In this document: piece after piece, positions 19,604 through 30,910 of the stretch
Numbering within the stretch: the first letter of the stretch is position 1
Layout: the number at the start of each line of letters is the position of its first letter
Assembly: GCA_902702965.1 (NCBI GenBank)
Contig: CACRXP010000386.1
Coordinates: 514,950 to 578,949 of the forward strand
From: Spirometra erinaceieuropaei
Taxonomy: Eukaryota; Platyhelminthes; Cestoda; Diphyllobothriidea; Diphyllobothriidae
DNA: 64,000 nucleotides
Reading direction: 5' to 3'
Translations under genes and position numbers: made by a program
Notes under the pieces: model-generated
The model's input: the letters and a program-made list of their open reading frames with translations, nothing else
Databases searched by the model: none
Told to the model about the DNA's origin: nothing

Positions 19604-20372
19604 AGACACAGAGGAACAAACTGAGGAAGCTGATAATGCAAACGCGGCGGGAATTCGAGAAGAACTTGCATTAAAAAGCCTCCGACGAACTACAAGGAAC
19701 AGGCATCAAATCCCCTTGATAAAGACTACTGATTGCGTTGAGATCGCTGATAGTAGGGATAAAGCTGCGTATTTTTCACGGTTTTTCCAATCAGTCTACA
19801 CAAACGAGGCAAGGTTCCTTCCTCCCTCCATAGAAGAACTGCCGACTCCAAGCGTCAGTGATATGCTCTTCTCAGAAGGCATTGTCCGAAGAGAATTAGA
19901 GGCATTGAACGAATCGAAGTCGCCAGGACCAGACGAGATTCCACCCAAACTTCTGAAGGAACTTGCCAGTGAGCTCTTTGTGCCTTTTTCGATGCTCTTT
20001 CGAACGTCATTTGACACTGGAACACTTCATGTCTATTGGAAGCTGGCGCATATTACTCCGCTACACAAAGGAGGTAACAGGAAAGCGACGACAAATTACC
20101 GGCCCATAAGCTTGACATGCATTCTCTGCAAAGTGATTGCAAGGATCATAAAGACTGAACTGATGCAATTCCTGGAAGTTCACGGCCTGCTATCGAAGTG
20201 CCAACATGGGTTCCGAAAAGGAAGATCCTGCACGACAAACCTACTGCAATCTCTCCAGAGCTGGACCCGAGCTCTCGACGACAGGCACGCGGTCCACATA
20301 GCCTTCATCGACTTCCAGAAGGCTTTCGACACTGTGCCACACCAAAGGCTCTTACATAAGCTGAAAAAATAG
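19604..20372 (+). pseudogene. CR1-like RT, N-terminal part
   Basis: Open from the insertion junction to a stop after LHKLKK. Shows SPGPDEIPPKLLKELASELF, ITPLHKGGNRKATTNYRPIS, QHGFRKGRSCTTNLLQSLQS and the first catalytic Asp in FIDFQKAFDTVPHQRL. The homologous frame in the first CR1-like copy continues beyond this point with no stop, so this stop is a lesion. Confidence 0.8.
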
Positions 20373-20841
20373 GGATCGGTGGCAACTTCCTTAAATGGAT
20401 CGAAAACTTTCTCGTGGGTTGACACCAGGTTGTGTGCATCGGTCGGGGAAAATCAGATCCGGCTATGGTCGATAGTGGTGTCCCCAGGGTTCAGTACTGG
20501 GACCCATTTTGTTCCTTATCTACGTGGACGATGCCGCAAGAGATTTAGACTGTGAAGTAGCAATGTTTGCGGATGACATGTAGATATGGAGTGTAATTCG
20601 GGGTCCTGCCGATGAAGACAGACTGCAGATAAACCTGAATCGGTTTTAGGAGTGGTCAAACCATTGGCTCCTGCGGTTCAACGTTGCCAAATGTAGCATA
20701 CTTCGCCTAGGCAACACAGCCAGATCGGCCAGCACAAGAGACTACTTTCTGAGCGGTGCAGCCCTACAACAGGTCGAAGCCCAAAGGGACCTCGGTGTGC
20801 TTACGACGAGTTCCCTAAAACCATCCGCCCACTAATCGAGG

Positions 20842-21390
20842 GTGGCAAAAAGCGCAATGTCCGTACTGTACGCCATCAAGCGTGCGTTTATGGACTTTGG
20901 CGAAGAATCTTTCTCTAAGACATTCGGAACATTCGTCCGGCCGCATTTAGAGTACGGCATACAAGCTTGGAGGCCGTGGGCTGTTGTGGATCAAAACTGC
21001 CTCGAAAGAGTCCAGAGAAGAGCCACGAAAATGGTTAGGGGTCAAAGCTCCTTTCCTTATGCAACCCGCCTAGTAAATCTGAACCTCTTTCCTTTGAGTT
21101 ACAGGCAACTTCGCGGAGATCTCTTGCAAGCCTTCCGCATTGTAAAGGGTTTGGATTGCAGTCTGGCCTTCGAGGACTTTTTTGAATTTGCTACCATGAC
21201 CAACCTCCGAGGTCACCCGTTAAAACTGCGTACTCAGCAGGCACGGCTGGATGTGCGGAAGTTCTCCTTCTCGGTTCGGGCGGTCAAACAATGGAATGAG
21301 CTTCCTGCAGATGTTGTGATGTCACCATCTATACAAAGTTTTAAGAAGAATCTGGACATATTTATGTTCCGAAATGACCAAGAGCGATGA
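20842..21390 (+). pseudogene. CR1-like RT, C-terminal part
   Basis: The 182-codon frame aligns with the C-terminal third of the 17.9-19.2-kb protein: SVLYAIKRAFMDFGEESFSK, FGTFVRPHLEYGIQAWRPW, LERVQRRATKMVRGQSSF and LSYRQLRGDLLQAFRIVKGL. It ends in MFRNDQER-stop, followed by the 3' region. The two catalytic blocks lie upstream in stop-containing sequence. Confidence 0.8.
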
Positions 21391-21559
21391 GAAGTCGAGC
21401 TCAACCCCTGTAACTCCTTCTCATTTTGTCCCACCATTATGGGCGTGTTCGAACTATTTCAGCCCAGAACATCTATCTGTACACTACACATTTTTTACGT
21501 TGCAAATAGGGTACTCAAAGGCTTACGCCTATTTCCCTCAATAAACTGAACTGAACTGA

Positions 21560-22110
21560 ACCACCGTCCACGAATTTCTGTTCGCTGATGACTGCTCCTT
21601 CAATGCAACTACTGTAGAGGCATGCAAATGAGCATCAGTCTCTTCTCCGCCGCCTGCGTGAACTTCGGCCTGACCATCAAAACTGAGAAGACGGTGGTTA
21701 TGCACAAACCGCCAACCAGCACTGCCCACAATGCACCGCCACCATCTCCACCACGGCCATTACGTCATACACACCCACCATGCTCGGCCCACCTCATACC
21801 CCATCGCCTAGTGCACTCACTGCCACCAGACCTGCCATCACTATCACCGAAGCTGATACTGACACCGCCGACTTCTCATAAATAAATAGATAAGAACAGT
21901 TTTGTTACCCTGTCCCCACTGTCCCTCCACATTTACCTCACGCATCGGCCTGATCGGCCACTTGCGAACCCATCGCACAGAGATTGACAAGCCAGTGCGT
22001 GGATCACCAACCTACACTCGCCGCCTCCGCTGTCCACACTACACTTGCACACTTATTAACCGTATAGGTCTGTGAGGCCACATGTTCCTCCGCAAAAGCC
22101 TGCGGAAGAC
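21560..22110 (+). mobile_element. RTE-like element, 3' piece with FADD box and tandem C2H2 fingers
   Basis: The protein resumes as TVHEFLFADDCSFN, with the catalytic FADD at 21581-21592. In shifted frames it then reads FSAACVNFGLTIKTEKTVVM. Most of the usual thumb is missing: after VVMHKPP the text jumps to a Thr/Pro-rich segment (HTPSPSALTATRPAITITEA). One finger at 21911-21973 is intact (CPHC, 12 residues, then HLRTH). A second at 22031-22090 is decayed (CPHY...stop-GHM). Together with 16998-17021 and 19351-19603 it is one element interrupted twice. Confidence 0.82.
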
Positions 22111-22519
22111 AGCGGCCAGCAGGACTACACCATAACATCCTCCCTTACCAGCATCTCACCGCACATTAACATGACTCACCGCAAGCACCTAACTGCCACC
22201 TCCCACGCAAGTGGGAGGCAGGCGTCTCGGCCCCTTCACCATGCGGCTTCCTTGCTGCATTTGTGATCGGGAGGTGAGACGAAAACGGTGCGTCGAGCGG
22301 TGTGGCGCGGAAGGCAGCCGACTGACGCCCCAACTCAGTCCACGCAGTCTGCCCAGTTGGGTGTATTGTGTGGAGTGGCGTGCTGGTGAGCTGAGAGCCA
22401 GGCTGTCACGGTCCTTTCTCAAGCCGTCTGTGACACTCTCATGTGTGTAAGAAGAGTGTGAATGCTTTATGGGTAGTGTCTCTCAGTCAACGACTGCTTG
22501 GTAACCTAACCTCGAAGGG
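22111..22519. other. Probable 3' untranslated part of the RTE-like element; no gene
   Basis: GC-rich sequence with overlapping short frames on both strands (79 codons plus, 77 minus) and no recognised family. Its position between the finger region and the family A copy suggests RTE 3' sequence, but no second copy in the window confirms it. Confidence 0.35.
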
Positions 22520-23060
22520 TGGCGGCCCAGGCTAAATGTCGGGTCCGATGTCCCCCTTCCCGGGCAAAGGGCTCGAAAGCGTTTGGTGCGTCAGTATCAG
22601 CAAACCATGGCGCACGCGGCCTAGTGTGTACTGGCAGTTCCCTGATACCTGGTTCCTTGCCGGTTGATGCGCTTGCGCTCCCGTTGGGTATCCAGATGGT
22701 GGAAGTGGCTGCCCAGTCATTCTCGTCCTCCTGACCCCTGTTGGGGTGCTATTGTTGTTGCTGCTGTTGCTGTTTGTCAAAAACCTGATCATTTACTGTA
22801 TGGACAAGCGGATGTGAAGTGGAACGCCAAGGTGCGGGCTTTATCGTCGCAGCCATCTGCGTCCCCCGCCTCCGGTTTCCTTAGTTCTGTCTTAGCACCG
22901 GGTCCCTATGGGGAGTGGGGAGGAGAGAGTGCGGTAAATGCTGCGCAAGTCTACTATCACTATAAATTAATTCACGCGCAAGTCACCGTCCCTGCTCTCA
23001 CCTTGCTGTGTAGCACACGGTAAACATCGTCGGCAACAACGGTTAAAATGTCAATTAATC
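22520..23060 (+). repeat. Repeat family A, copy 4 (longest)
   Basis: It contains both halves. The 5' half (about 22590-22810) is shared with 5930-6135, including a TTGTTGTTGCTGCTGTTGC stretch. The 3' half (about 22813-23055) starts at GTGGAACGCCAAGGTGCGGG and passes CTCCGGTTTCC, CCGGGTCCC, GGGGAGGAGAG, GTAAATGCTGCGCAAGTC and CGCGCAAGTCACCGTC, ending near ACATCGTCGGCAACAACGG. The 3' half is shared with 11.4-11.65, 15.4-15.56 and 45.65-45.88 kb. No long open frame is common to the copies. Confidence 0.75.
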
Positions 23061-25250
23061 CCTTGGATATACTGCCAGAAATCTCCATATCATTTATGTC
23101 AATCAACCACGTTTTTTCCAAAACGGCATGTCCAATTGTGTCTACATAACCTGTTTCAAATATTTTTGAACCTCTTAATGTGAGTTGGTGAGAACACACG
23201 CGGGTATAAACAACACAGTTATTTGGACCTAAGTGGTGGTTGCGAGTCCTTTTCTCCTATGAATCCTTCATGGAAACTGAGATCCAAGCGGTTGGCCGTT
23301 GGTCTTTTCATATCTTTGTTTCGAAATCCATGTGTCGGATGAGGTTTTCGTCCAGAGGAAACTGTCATAGTTTGTATTTGGATAATACTGTGGGGCAATC
23401 ACCTCGGGAATTTTCCCCTCTGTTCCACGGACTTTAGAACCACCCAGGAGTAAAAGGTTCACCTGATTGCATTCCAATTTTAGTGAGGTTAGTGTTTACA
23501 AGTGAAAGCTTTCAGTCGAACCGGGAGACCGATAGACAGCGCATATATTAAGTGTGATCATAAAATTAAACGAAATTATTTGATAAATCTGCAGAACTAC
23601 GTCAGACGGTGCCCACCGATTGAAGGAAATTACACTGAACAAAAATTAAGCTCCTGCGCTTCTACGTTGAAATTTGTCACAAGGAAGCAATTAATGGTCC
23701 CCACATTAATTTTGCTGCTCCTTATTTCTTCACTCAACCAGGTCACTTTCAATGCAATTATGCGATATTTCTGATCAAAGGCCGTTCACTTAAGCTCATC
23801 TCTCTTTTTAAGGATACTCTGACAGTTTGTGTAGAATATTTCGAGACAGCTGCCCCTGGAGCTTGTAGCAGCCTCGGAAGTGAAAATCTTTATATAAGCT
23901 AGGCTGCCAGAATGACTGCCCCTGGCCTACTTACATTAACTGGCCCGATGAGAATTTTTCGAAAACACACGTATGCTTGATATCTGGTCTCTGAATCCTT
24001 CCATGAGAGCGTTCACACTTCGAAAACGGTTCAAAAGTCCGCGGTGTTAGAGGAGCTCAGTGAGTACCTACGTTTCAGCATCAAGCTTGCGGAGACGAAA
24101 ATACTGGCCAGAGTTGTTGCGGACTGGATTGAGAGAAACAGGTATTCAAACCCCTACTGGGGAGCGCTGCCGCGTAGTTGTGCAATTATTCCCATCGAAA
24201 CCTTTGGAGGATAGACTGAGAATCAATGGAAAAACACCATCGTAAAGGTGAAAGAATAAAAGCGTGGTGCCTGGCAAGATGCAGCCCTTCTTGACACCTT
24301 GACAGAAAAAAGGACATGGAACTGTCGGTGTCATTAACTTTTTGCTTCTTCAAAGGATTAACGAAGTTAAACCACAATTATGACTTTCAAAAGAAGTCTT
24401 CGCTTAAATTATTATTCCACCCATTATTTCGCGGTCCGTTTTGCGGTTGCTTTTTCGCTCTTTCAGCAGAGTAATCAGCCGTCTCACTTTTATCCTTTAT
24501 TTTGATTTGTAGTTCGGTTAAAAAACAGGAGGCATACCAACCCCACAAAAACGATTTTCTTTGCAGTAGTAGCTGGGACCGCACTTTGGTTTCTACAATG
24601 AGTTTTAAGGGTCGTGGCCAGGAATTCAGACAAGACGCTGATTGAGCCTTCTCTATGCTGTATGTTATAAGAATGTTGGTAGACTCGCTACCCCTAAGAC
24701 AAGCTTTGGTATGCTCTTATAGAAGGTCTATGCCATGTTTAACTTCCTCCATTGTAATTGCTGAAGTTGATTCTGCGTTCCCACTTCGCTTGCGAGTTAA
24801 CCAGACGCATACCGCTATCACATCATATCCTCTAGCTGACTGACCGTCTGTTTCCATTCCACTCGTTCCACTAGCTCTGGGCAGACTCTCAGTGGGTTCG
24901 CAGAGTCTAAATCGGTGAAGGAAATGGTAAGTTTCATGCTGGCATCCTTTTCTCCTATTTCACAGCATTGTTCGCACAAAAACTTGCCTCCGTGTAAGAA
25001 GAAGCCCCCTGTTGGATTTTGTGGCTTGGTTTTTGTTCATACAGCGTGCCGATTTCTCTGTCGTGCCACATAGCCGAGAGTTTCCGTCGGTCTTTTGCAG
25101 GCCGCCCGGCAGCCACCCTCTGTTGGCCTATTTACATCGAATCGACCACGGTAGATTCTCGTTTTGCGAGCTGTTCAGAGGTCCATGGTGTTGTAGCACA
25201 GCCGCGAGTATGCCAGCACTTAGACCGCATTTCTAACGAATATGGATTTT
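23061..25250. other. No recognised gene
   Basis: Frames up to 115 codons occur (25019-25366 plus; 23502-23774 plus, 90 codons) without family resemblance. A few possible splice sites are present but no exon set can be supported. Confidence 0.4.
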
Positions 25251-25325
25251 GTTCAGTTCAGTTCAGTTCAGTTCAGCTTTATTCAGGGAAAGATAGGCGA
25301 ACGACTTTTAATTCCTTTTTGGTTA
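25251..25325 (-). mobile_element. CR1-like 3' end only (minus strand)
   Basis: Five GTTCA units at 25251-25276 are followed by GCTTTATTCAGGGAAAGATAGGCG. Reverse-complemented this is CGCCTATCTTTCCCTGAATAAAGC plus a CTGAA tail, matching the last 50 bases of the element ending at 21559 (CGCCTATTTCCCTCAATAAA). The insertion is extremely 5'-truncated. Confidence 0.7.
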
Positions 25326-25479
25326 CCAATTGTTTACGAGAGGCGCCGATAAGTAAGACGATTTGAAAAAGAGGTCGTTTACATAACGGTATGCGAGGAG
25401 CAAACAACTGTTTGCAGGTCGAAACAAGGATAAACATGAACCTCCACTCACCTATTGCAAGGAATATAGTCGTATGTAA

Positions 25480-26365
25480 ATTTGACGACTGGTTACGGCG
25501 ATGTACGTGTGTTTTTAATATATGTGAAAAGCTGCCTGGATTGTCTAACCTGCGAGCGCGTGATATCTGCCGACGATCTCAAATTGTGGGAGGCAGTAAA
25601 AAGTCTTGAGGAAGCAATACAATCAGGAAATGATTCTGATCGTTTGTAACAATGATCTAATGAGTGGTTTCTTACCCTAAGATTTAAAAACCGCCAAATT
25701 ATTCGATTACGATCTAGAATTAGGGGCCGTTGAGGTCTGAGTACCAATATTCATAGGGGGTCACCAAATCGAATCAGTCAATGGGTTAAGGAATTTTGGT
25801 TCGCGGGTGACGCCCATTCTTAAACCATTGTCTCACCGCACCAAGGTATCAAAAAGGCTAGTAATATCCTAAGCGCGATCAGCAAGTCTCTTCTCAAATT
25901 CGATGAAGAGCTTTATGGTCGAGTGTTTGGATCATTTGCGCAGTCAGTGTTATATTATTACGTCCAGGCGTGGCGTTCTTGAACGACGCAAATTAAACCC
26001 TTTTGGAGAACACACAACGAAGAGCAATCAAGCTGGTCGCGAATTTAGATATTCACCTCATGAAAGAATGTAGATATTTCCTCTCTCTTATAAACAATAC
26101 AAAGGGGATGCGATCATGGTCTTTGTGATCGTCAGAAGGCTAGAATGTGCTTTTCAGTGTGGTAAGTTTTTGAAAGGACACGAACGACCAATCTTCGAGG
26201 TTACCAATACAAATTAAAGACATGGTACGTTAAACTTGATATGCGGGGCAAATTCTTTTCCCGCCGGCTGACTGAAGGATGGAACGAATTGCCAAATTCC
26301 GTTGTCTTTGAGGGAAATGTTTTTACCCTAAAAAGACTTGAAAAATCTATGCTTGCTGGCCTCTT
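25480..26365 (+). mobile_element. CR1-like reverse transcriptase fragment, decayed
   Basis: RT residues are readable with frame changes and stops. CLTCERVISADDLKLWEAVK near 25535-25600 has the FADD box as SADD. FDEELYGRVFGSFAQ near 25900 corresponds to FDEHCFTKVFGTFIR in the 17.9-kb copy. FPLSYKQYKGDAIMVFVIV lies near 26080. The closest match is the minus-strand copy at 56.8-57.7 kb (FPLSYKQYRGDMIMTFRI). There is no 3' tail repeat at its end, so this is an internal fragment. Confidence 0.7.
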
Positions 26366-27260
26366 ATTTACTCGATATCGATGACTGAAGTAACTGTTAC
26401 GTAAACATGCGCATGCTTTTCATCCGGATATCTGTAAATGAGGTTTTCCAAGACTCTACCAGCCTCCTTTATATATGCTGAATTATAAACAAATAATAAA
26501 GATGTCGCTTTATTATGCACCCTTGGGGTACGTTCACAGCAGATAAAATAAATGTTCAAGTAAATTTTATAACAAACAGACGGACTCTACACAGTATTCA
26601 GTTCATGCCTAATCGACCAAACTATTAGCCGATGGCATAAACAGAGGATTCCTCCGCGATCGACAACAGACCGCTTGGGGTCGGACTGAGGAGATGAAAT
26701 AAAGAACCGCAAAAATCATCCCTGTAGGGAGGAGTGATAACATTGCATTCAGAAGGCATTTAAAAACAAGGAGTTGCAAACATAAGTGAGAGTATCCACT
26801 TAAAAAAGCAAAATGTGTTTGATCTACCATTAAACCCCAGAACTTGAGTATTCTGGACTGAAACAGTCAATAGTGGCTTTATGCTTTCCGGTTTAAGGTG
26901 CTTGTGTAATTTCGATTTGAATATCAAAAACTTAGGTGATGACCCAAGTTCTGGTGGAAGATTATTTCAAGGGAAGAGATATTTGGATGAAAAAGAGGGA
27001 ACATTTAGACGTAGAGAAAAGGGACTGCGCAATCACTATGGAAGAATTACTCGTGAAATAAGACCGATCTCCCGGACTGAGAGTATCAATGCGCAGAAGA
27101 TTGGAGCTAGAGAACAAAGGCCAGGTTCGAGCCTTCTAACCCACAAGGACTTAATGTCCGCCAACTGACATCTCTCAGTATAAGAAATACTGATTTCAGC
27201 TAGAGAGAATAGTTTTCGAGTAAAAACTCTCTGGACATTTTCGACTTTATTACGATCACA
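26366..27260. other. No recognised gene
   Basis: Includes a 95-codon plus frame (26881-27168) with a basic middle part (GRLFQGKRYLDEKEGTFRRR). It has no family match and no clear splice sites. Confidence 0.35.
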
Positions 27261-27289
27261 GACGTCATTAAGCCAAAGAAAGGGCAGCA

Positions 27290-28110
27290 GTGCTCAAGGA
27301 TCGGAAGAACAAACATTATGTGAAATAAACCCATACAATTGGGCAGCTTTGGCAGAAATTCTATCTGTATGGGGTGATAAAGCCAGCTTATTTGTATGAC
27401 TTAAACCTAGGTCCTTCATGGTGAAGCATTCAGGGAGTGGCTTATTCTGAAAATTATGGGACCTGGAAGCTTGACAGGACCAAAAGACATGAAACTGCAC
27501 TTAGGTGAAGAAAAATCCATCTGCCATGTGGAGCTTCAATGCCATAGGCGTAGTAGGTCGGCATTCATTTTCTCAACGCACACAGTTGCAATGTCCTTAG
27601 AATAGGACTAAACACACTTTAAGTGGTCGACATAAATAAATGCTTCCGGATTTCTGATTTCACCCGGAATATCACTGATGTATAAAAGAAGGAGCGGCGG
27701 ACCCCGAACCGTGCCTTGAAGCACACCACACATGATCCAGTGACGTGTCGATTAGCTATTACCAACCATGACTTTCTGATAACGGTTGGATAGGTAGGAT
27801 CCGATTAAATCGAGCAGAGGAGGCCGAATGCCGAGAGCTCCCAATTTTACCAAAAGACGTCTACGTGACACCGTGTCGAAAGCTGTGCTATGATCAAAGT
27901 AGATGACTACCAGTGACTGCTGTTCATTACGAAACGAAGTGATTATATTAAGAAATGTCAAGTTGCAGGTTTTGCAAGATATTTCAGGTAAAAATCGGTG
28001 CTGATTAGAGCTCAGAAGCCGATTAGCTAGGCAGAAATCAAAAGAGTTCTATTGTAAATTACTCTTCCAAGAAGTTTTGCTAGAGACAGTGTTTTATGCA
28101 TGCCCCGCTG
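27290..28110 (-). mobile_element. Jockey/CR1-like reverse transcriptase fragment of a second family
   Basis: The best frame (27961-27752) reads SLVVIYFDHSTAFDTVSRRR then LGALGIRPPLLDLIGSYLSN, the first catalytic-Asp region of a jockey-type RT. Upstream, ANRLLSSNQHRFLPE corresponds to the QHGF block. Downstream and in another frame come GVLQGTVRGPPLLLLYISDI and YVDHLK, where the usual xADD box is VDH-like, and then STWQMDFSSPKC. This differs clearly from the CR1-like copies at 17-21 kb (ALGIRPPLLD instead of IMGIGGKFLK). It is inactive by several frameshifts. Confidence 0.7.
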
Positions 28111-30910
28111 GTTATTAATATATGACCGAGATCCAGACTTGAAGATACGAATGTTAATTGACGTCCTCCATGTTTCCGAGAAGAATCCATCATGGTGGTT
28201 GATGTTCCTCTAAATAAATGCAAGTGGTCTTCCTCTTGTCCGCAATGGTGGTTTTATCTGGATATATTGCGGTCAGCTGCTGTGGAAGAAGAACAATTCA
28301 GCACCGACCTTTCTAATTCAGTGAATCATCTGATCGACTGTGGTAAGATTATTGCGCAGACGCCTACGTTGAACCGTAGGATTCTTAAGCTTACTTGATT
28401 AATTCCATTGATGGTGTTGTTAGATGACAAGTTATGATAATCATAATTAAGATTTTGGGTCGCTGTCCATATTACGGACCATGTACGCAGACTTGATAGG
28501 TGAATAGTCTTTGAGATGATGTCAAACAGATATTACATGCCTTTATGGAAATTCCGTTTTGAAAGGTCTATGGAAAATCTTCAAAGAAGTAAGATATCTT
28601 CGTGCGCCGCCACAGCAACCCGCACAAATGTGAGTTTTCAGAACATAATAAACTTCAAGTCCACGGCAGGTGGAATACCTGGAATGATCTTATATTTTAT
28701 GGCCGGACAGTTTCAATTCTTTGACAAATTCAGAATTATTAGGTAAAAGGGGAATTTCCAAAAATTTTCTGAATGATCTCATTTATGAAGTCAGTGACCA
28801 ACACTAGCATAGTCATCCCCAATGAACTAACAATCTGTCTTAAACCAATAATATCAACGATGCAAAGTTAAAGCAGTATCGATCGCCGAACAAAACTTTC
28901 CGAAATCCCCTCAAAAATCATCACCTCATAAGACGAAAAACCACTAACTCCCTTTCGAGAAGTGCAACTAGTCGAAAAGTATCTAATTAAACCCACGCCA
29001 CCTTCGAGAAAGCCGTAATTGACAGTGAGCAGCCGAGTAGTTAGCAGTTTGCCTTACTAAAACCCTTAAGTAGGTAGAAGAGCGCGAACTATGCCCTGAT
29101 GTTTTTATAAAGTTCCCCGTTCGGTACGTCAATTAAAGTAAGGAAATATCGGGCTTTTGATGGATCTTCAACAATTTAGTGCTGATTGGGCGTTATGAGC
29201 GTTGTTTGATTGAGGTGAAAGAACGAATTCGGAGAAGGTTCTCCTCGATTTTATGTATCACACTTTTAAGGCTCATTCAACTACAACTTCCGATTAGGTA
29301 AGGGAGAAGTCAAACGCCTAGGTAGGAGAGAGGTGGGCCTAGTGTTAGGCCCTGGAAGTTGGCCTCACAACCGTTAAAAGATTTCAAATAGAAAGGACAG
29401 GATAAATAAGAAATAACTTACGCATTACCTTCGTGGATGTACAAGATAACATAGACATAGGACAAGTTGATTTGTAATCGGGGAATCACGTACATGTTCG
29501 ATCATCTGCAGGAAATATGAGGACAAATCGATGGACTACTACTTCCGTAATTTCCTACCCTTATCTCTGTAGGTGTCGTCGACTTTCAGGTGTACTGCTG
29601 ATTGGCTACCGACCCACCTTCTGCATTAAGATGAGGCGGACGGTACTGGCCTATTTTTGTAGGATGCCTGACGCCACAGTATCAAAATATAGGACTTGCT
29701 CCTCCTCCTGAAATATCGGGTAAAATTTCCAGATGTCCTGCACGTGATACAATTATGTAAGATTCTGATACTTTCAGAAATACAGAACCTTACTCTCAGA
29801 AGAACCATAGGATACGCTCTCATTGTGAACGAACCATCCTCGTCGACGCGCTAAAAACAACCATTTGGGCGCCTCCCGTGATTTGTTCTCAGGTTTAATC
29901 TACACCTCGGATGTCAAGGTTAAACAAGCGTATTTGGTGGGTCATGCTTATGTGTGCATAAGAAATCAGCTCCTTTCCTGTCAGCGACCATAAGAACCGC
30001 TGTCCAAGGCGAGGGCAATAACAGTAAGAACAATTTCCAGACAGACGGATTAGATGCATTAGCGTGTATTCCTTATAACAAGTTGCTGCACTAAGTCTAG
30101 AAGCCTAGAGTCCATATATAACGAATTCCTAATGAGAAACATAATGACTTCGGTATTATAACTTCCTAAACAAAAGGGCAAAGCTTGATGTCAGAGCCAT
30201 TTTAGCTTTACATGTATGGGCCGTAAGTTTATACAGGAGTGCTTGATTTCCACGTGCAGCCGAATTAGTCGAAGGGCAAACCGATGAAAGGGTCAATGAA
30301 CTACCGGCGTTATCTGAAGAAATACTGTGACGGTAGATTGAGGTAGGAACGAAGTGTGGGTTCATGTCGAAAACACAGCTGGTCTTGCACTAGTTTCCTA
30401 GCCCGTCGATTATACAGGGGATAAGACTAACAACGGAAATTTGCGAGCCTAGTATAACGTCTTTTGGTAACGTTTAGGTTGTGCTCACCTTATTTGGATG
30501 AGGTAAAAAGTAAAAGTTGCTTAAACTCAGGTTATTTCCTTAGAAGACTACGGGGGCAGACACCTTGATACATCACATAATACTGACTTTGCGTGAATAA
30601 GCCTTCGTGCTGGTACTTAACACGAGGTCCCTGTAGAGTGAAGATTGCAGTGTTGAGGGACAACCTGTGATGCGTGAACGTCTGTTGCCGGCTGCAGAGC
30701 CTGCAGGTTACTCAAACCCACTTGCGGCTGACTTCAGGCCGATATTTACTTATCTTAAGGAGACAGGCCTTTTTGCGTGAACATCAGTTAATTCATGGAC
30801 CTTTCCACTTCTCAGTTTTAATATACTTGAGACGTTTTAAGGTCAAAAACAGGAACGTTGAAGCAGTTAGTTCTGCCTTATTTAATTTATTTATCATCAG
30901 ACTGTAAACA
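28111..30910. other. No recognised gene
   Basis: Short frames only; none is supported by family resemblance or splice context. The first few hundred bases may hold unrecognised upstream parts of the jockey-like fragment (minus strand). Confidence 0.4.

Larger units (their letters stand above)
19604..21559 (+). mobile_element. Second CR1-like retrotransposon, 5'-truncated, inserted into the same RTE-like element
   Basis: The element begins in the endonuclease-RT linker (LKSLRRTTRNRHQIP, compare YLRKSTRNRNPIP in the first copy). It runs through RT blocks to a 3' tail of ACTGA units (about 21545-21559). Coding is broken: an open frame to 20372 ends at LHKLKK-stop, 20373-20841 has several stops although the FADD box is readable near 20565-20580, and 20842-21390 is open again. 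The 3' block GGCTTACGCCTATTTCCCTC matches that of the first copy. The protein differs throughout from the 17.0-kb copy, so the two are separate insertions of related families and not a duplication. Confidence 0.88.

Noticed and set aside
19351..22110. The two CR1-like elements as a tandem duplication
   Set aside because: Their proteins differ throughout, their tails differ (ACTG versus ACTGA), and each interrupts a different point of the same RTE element.
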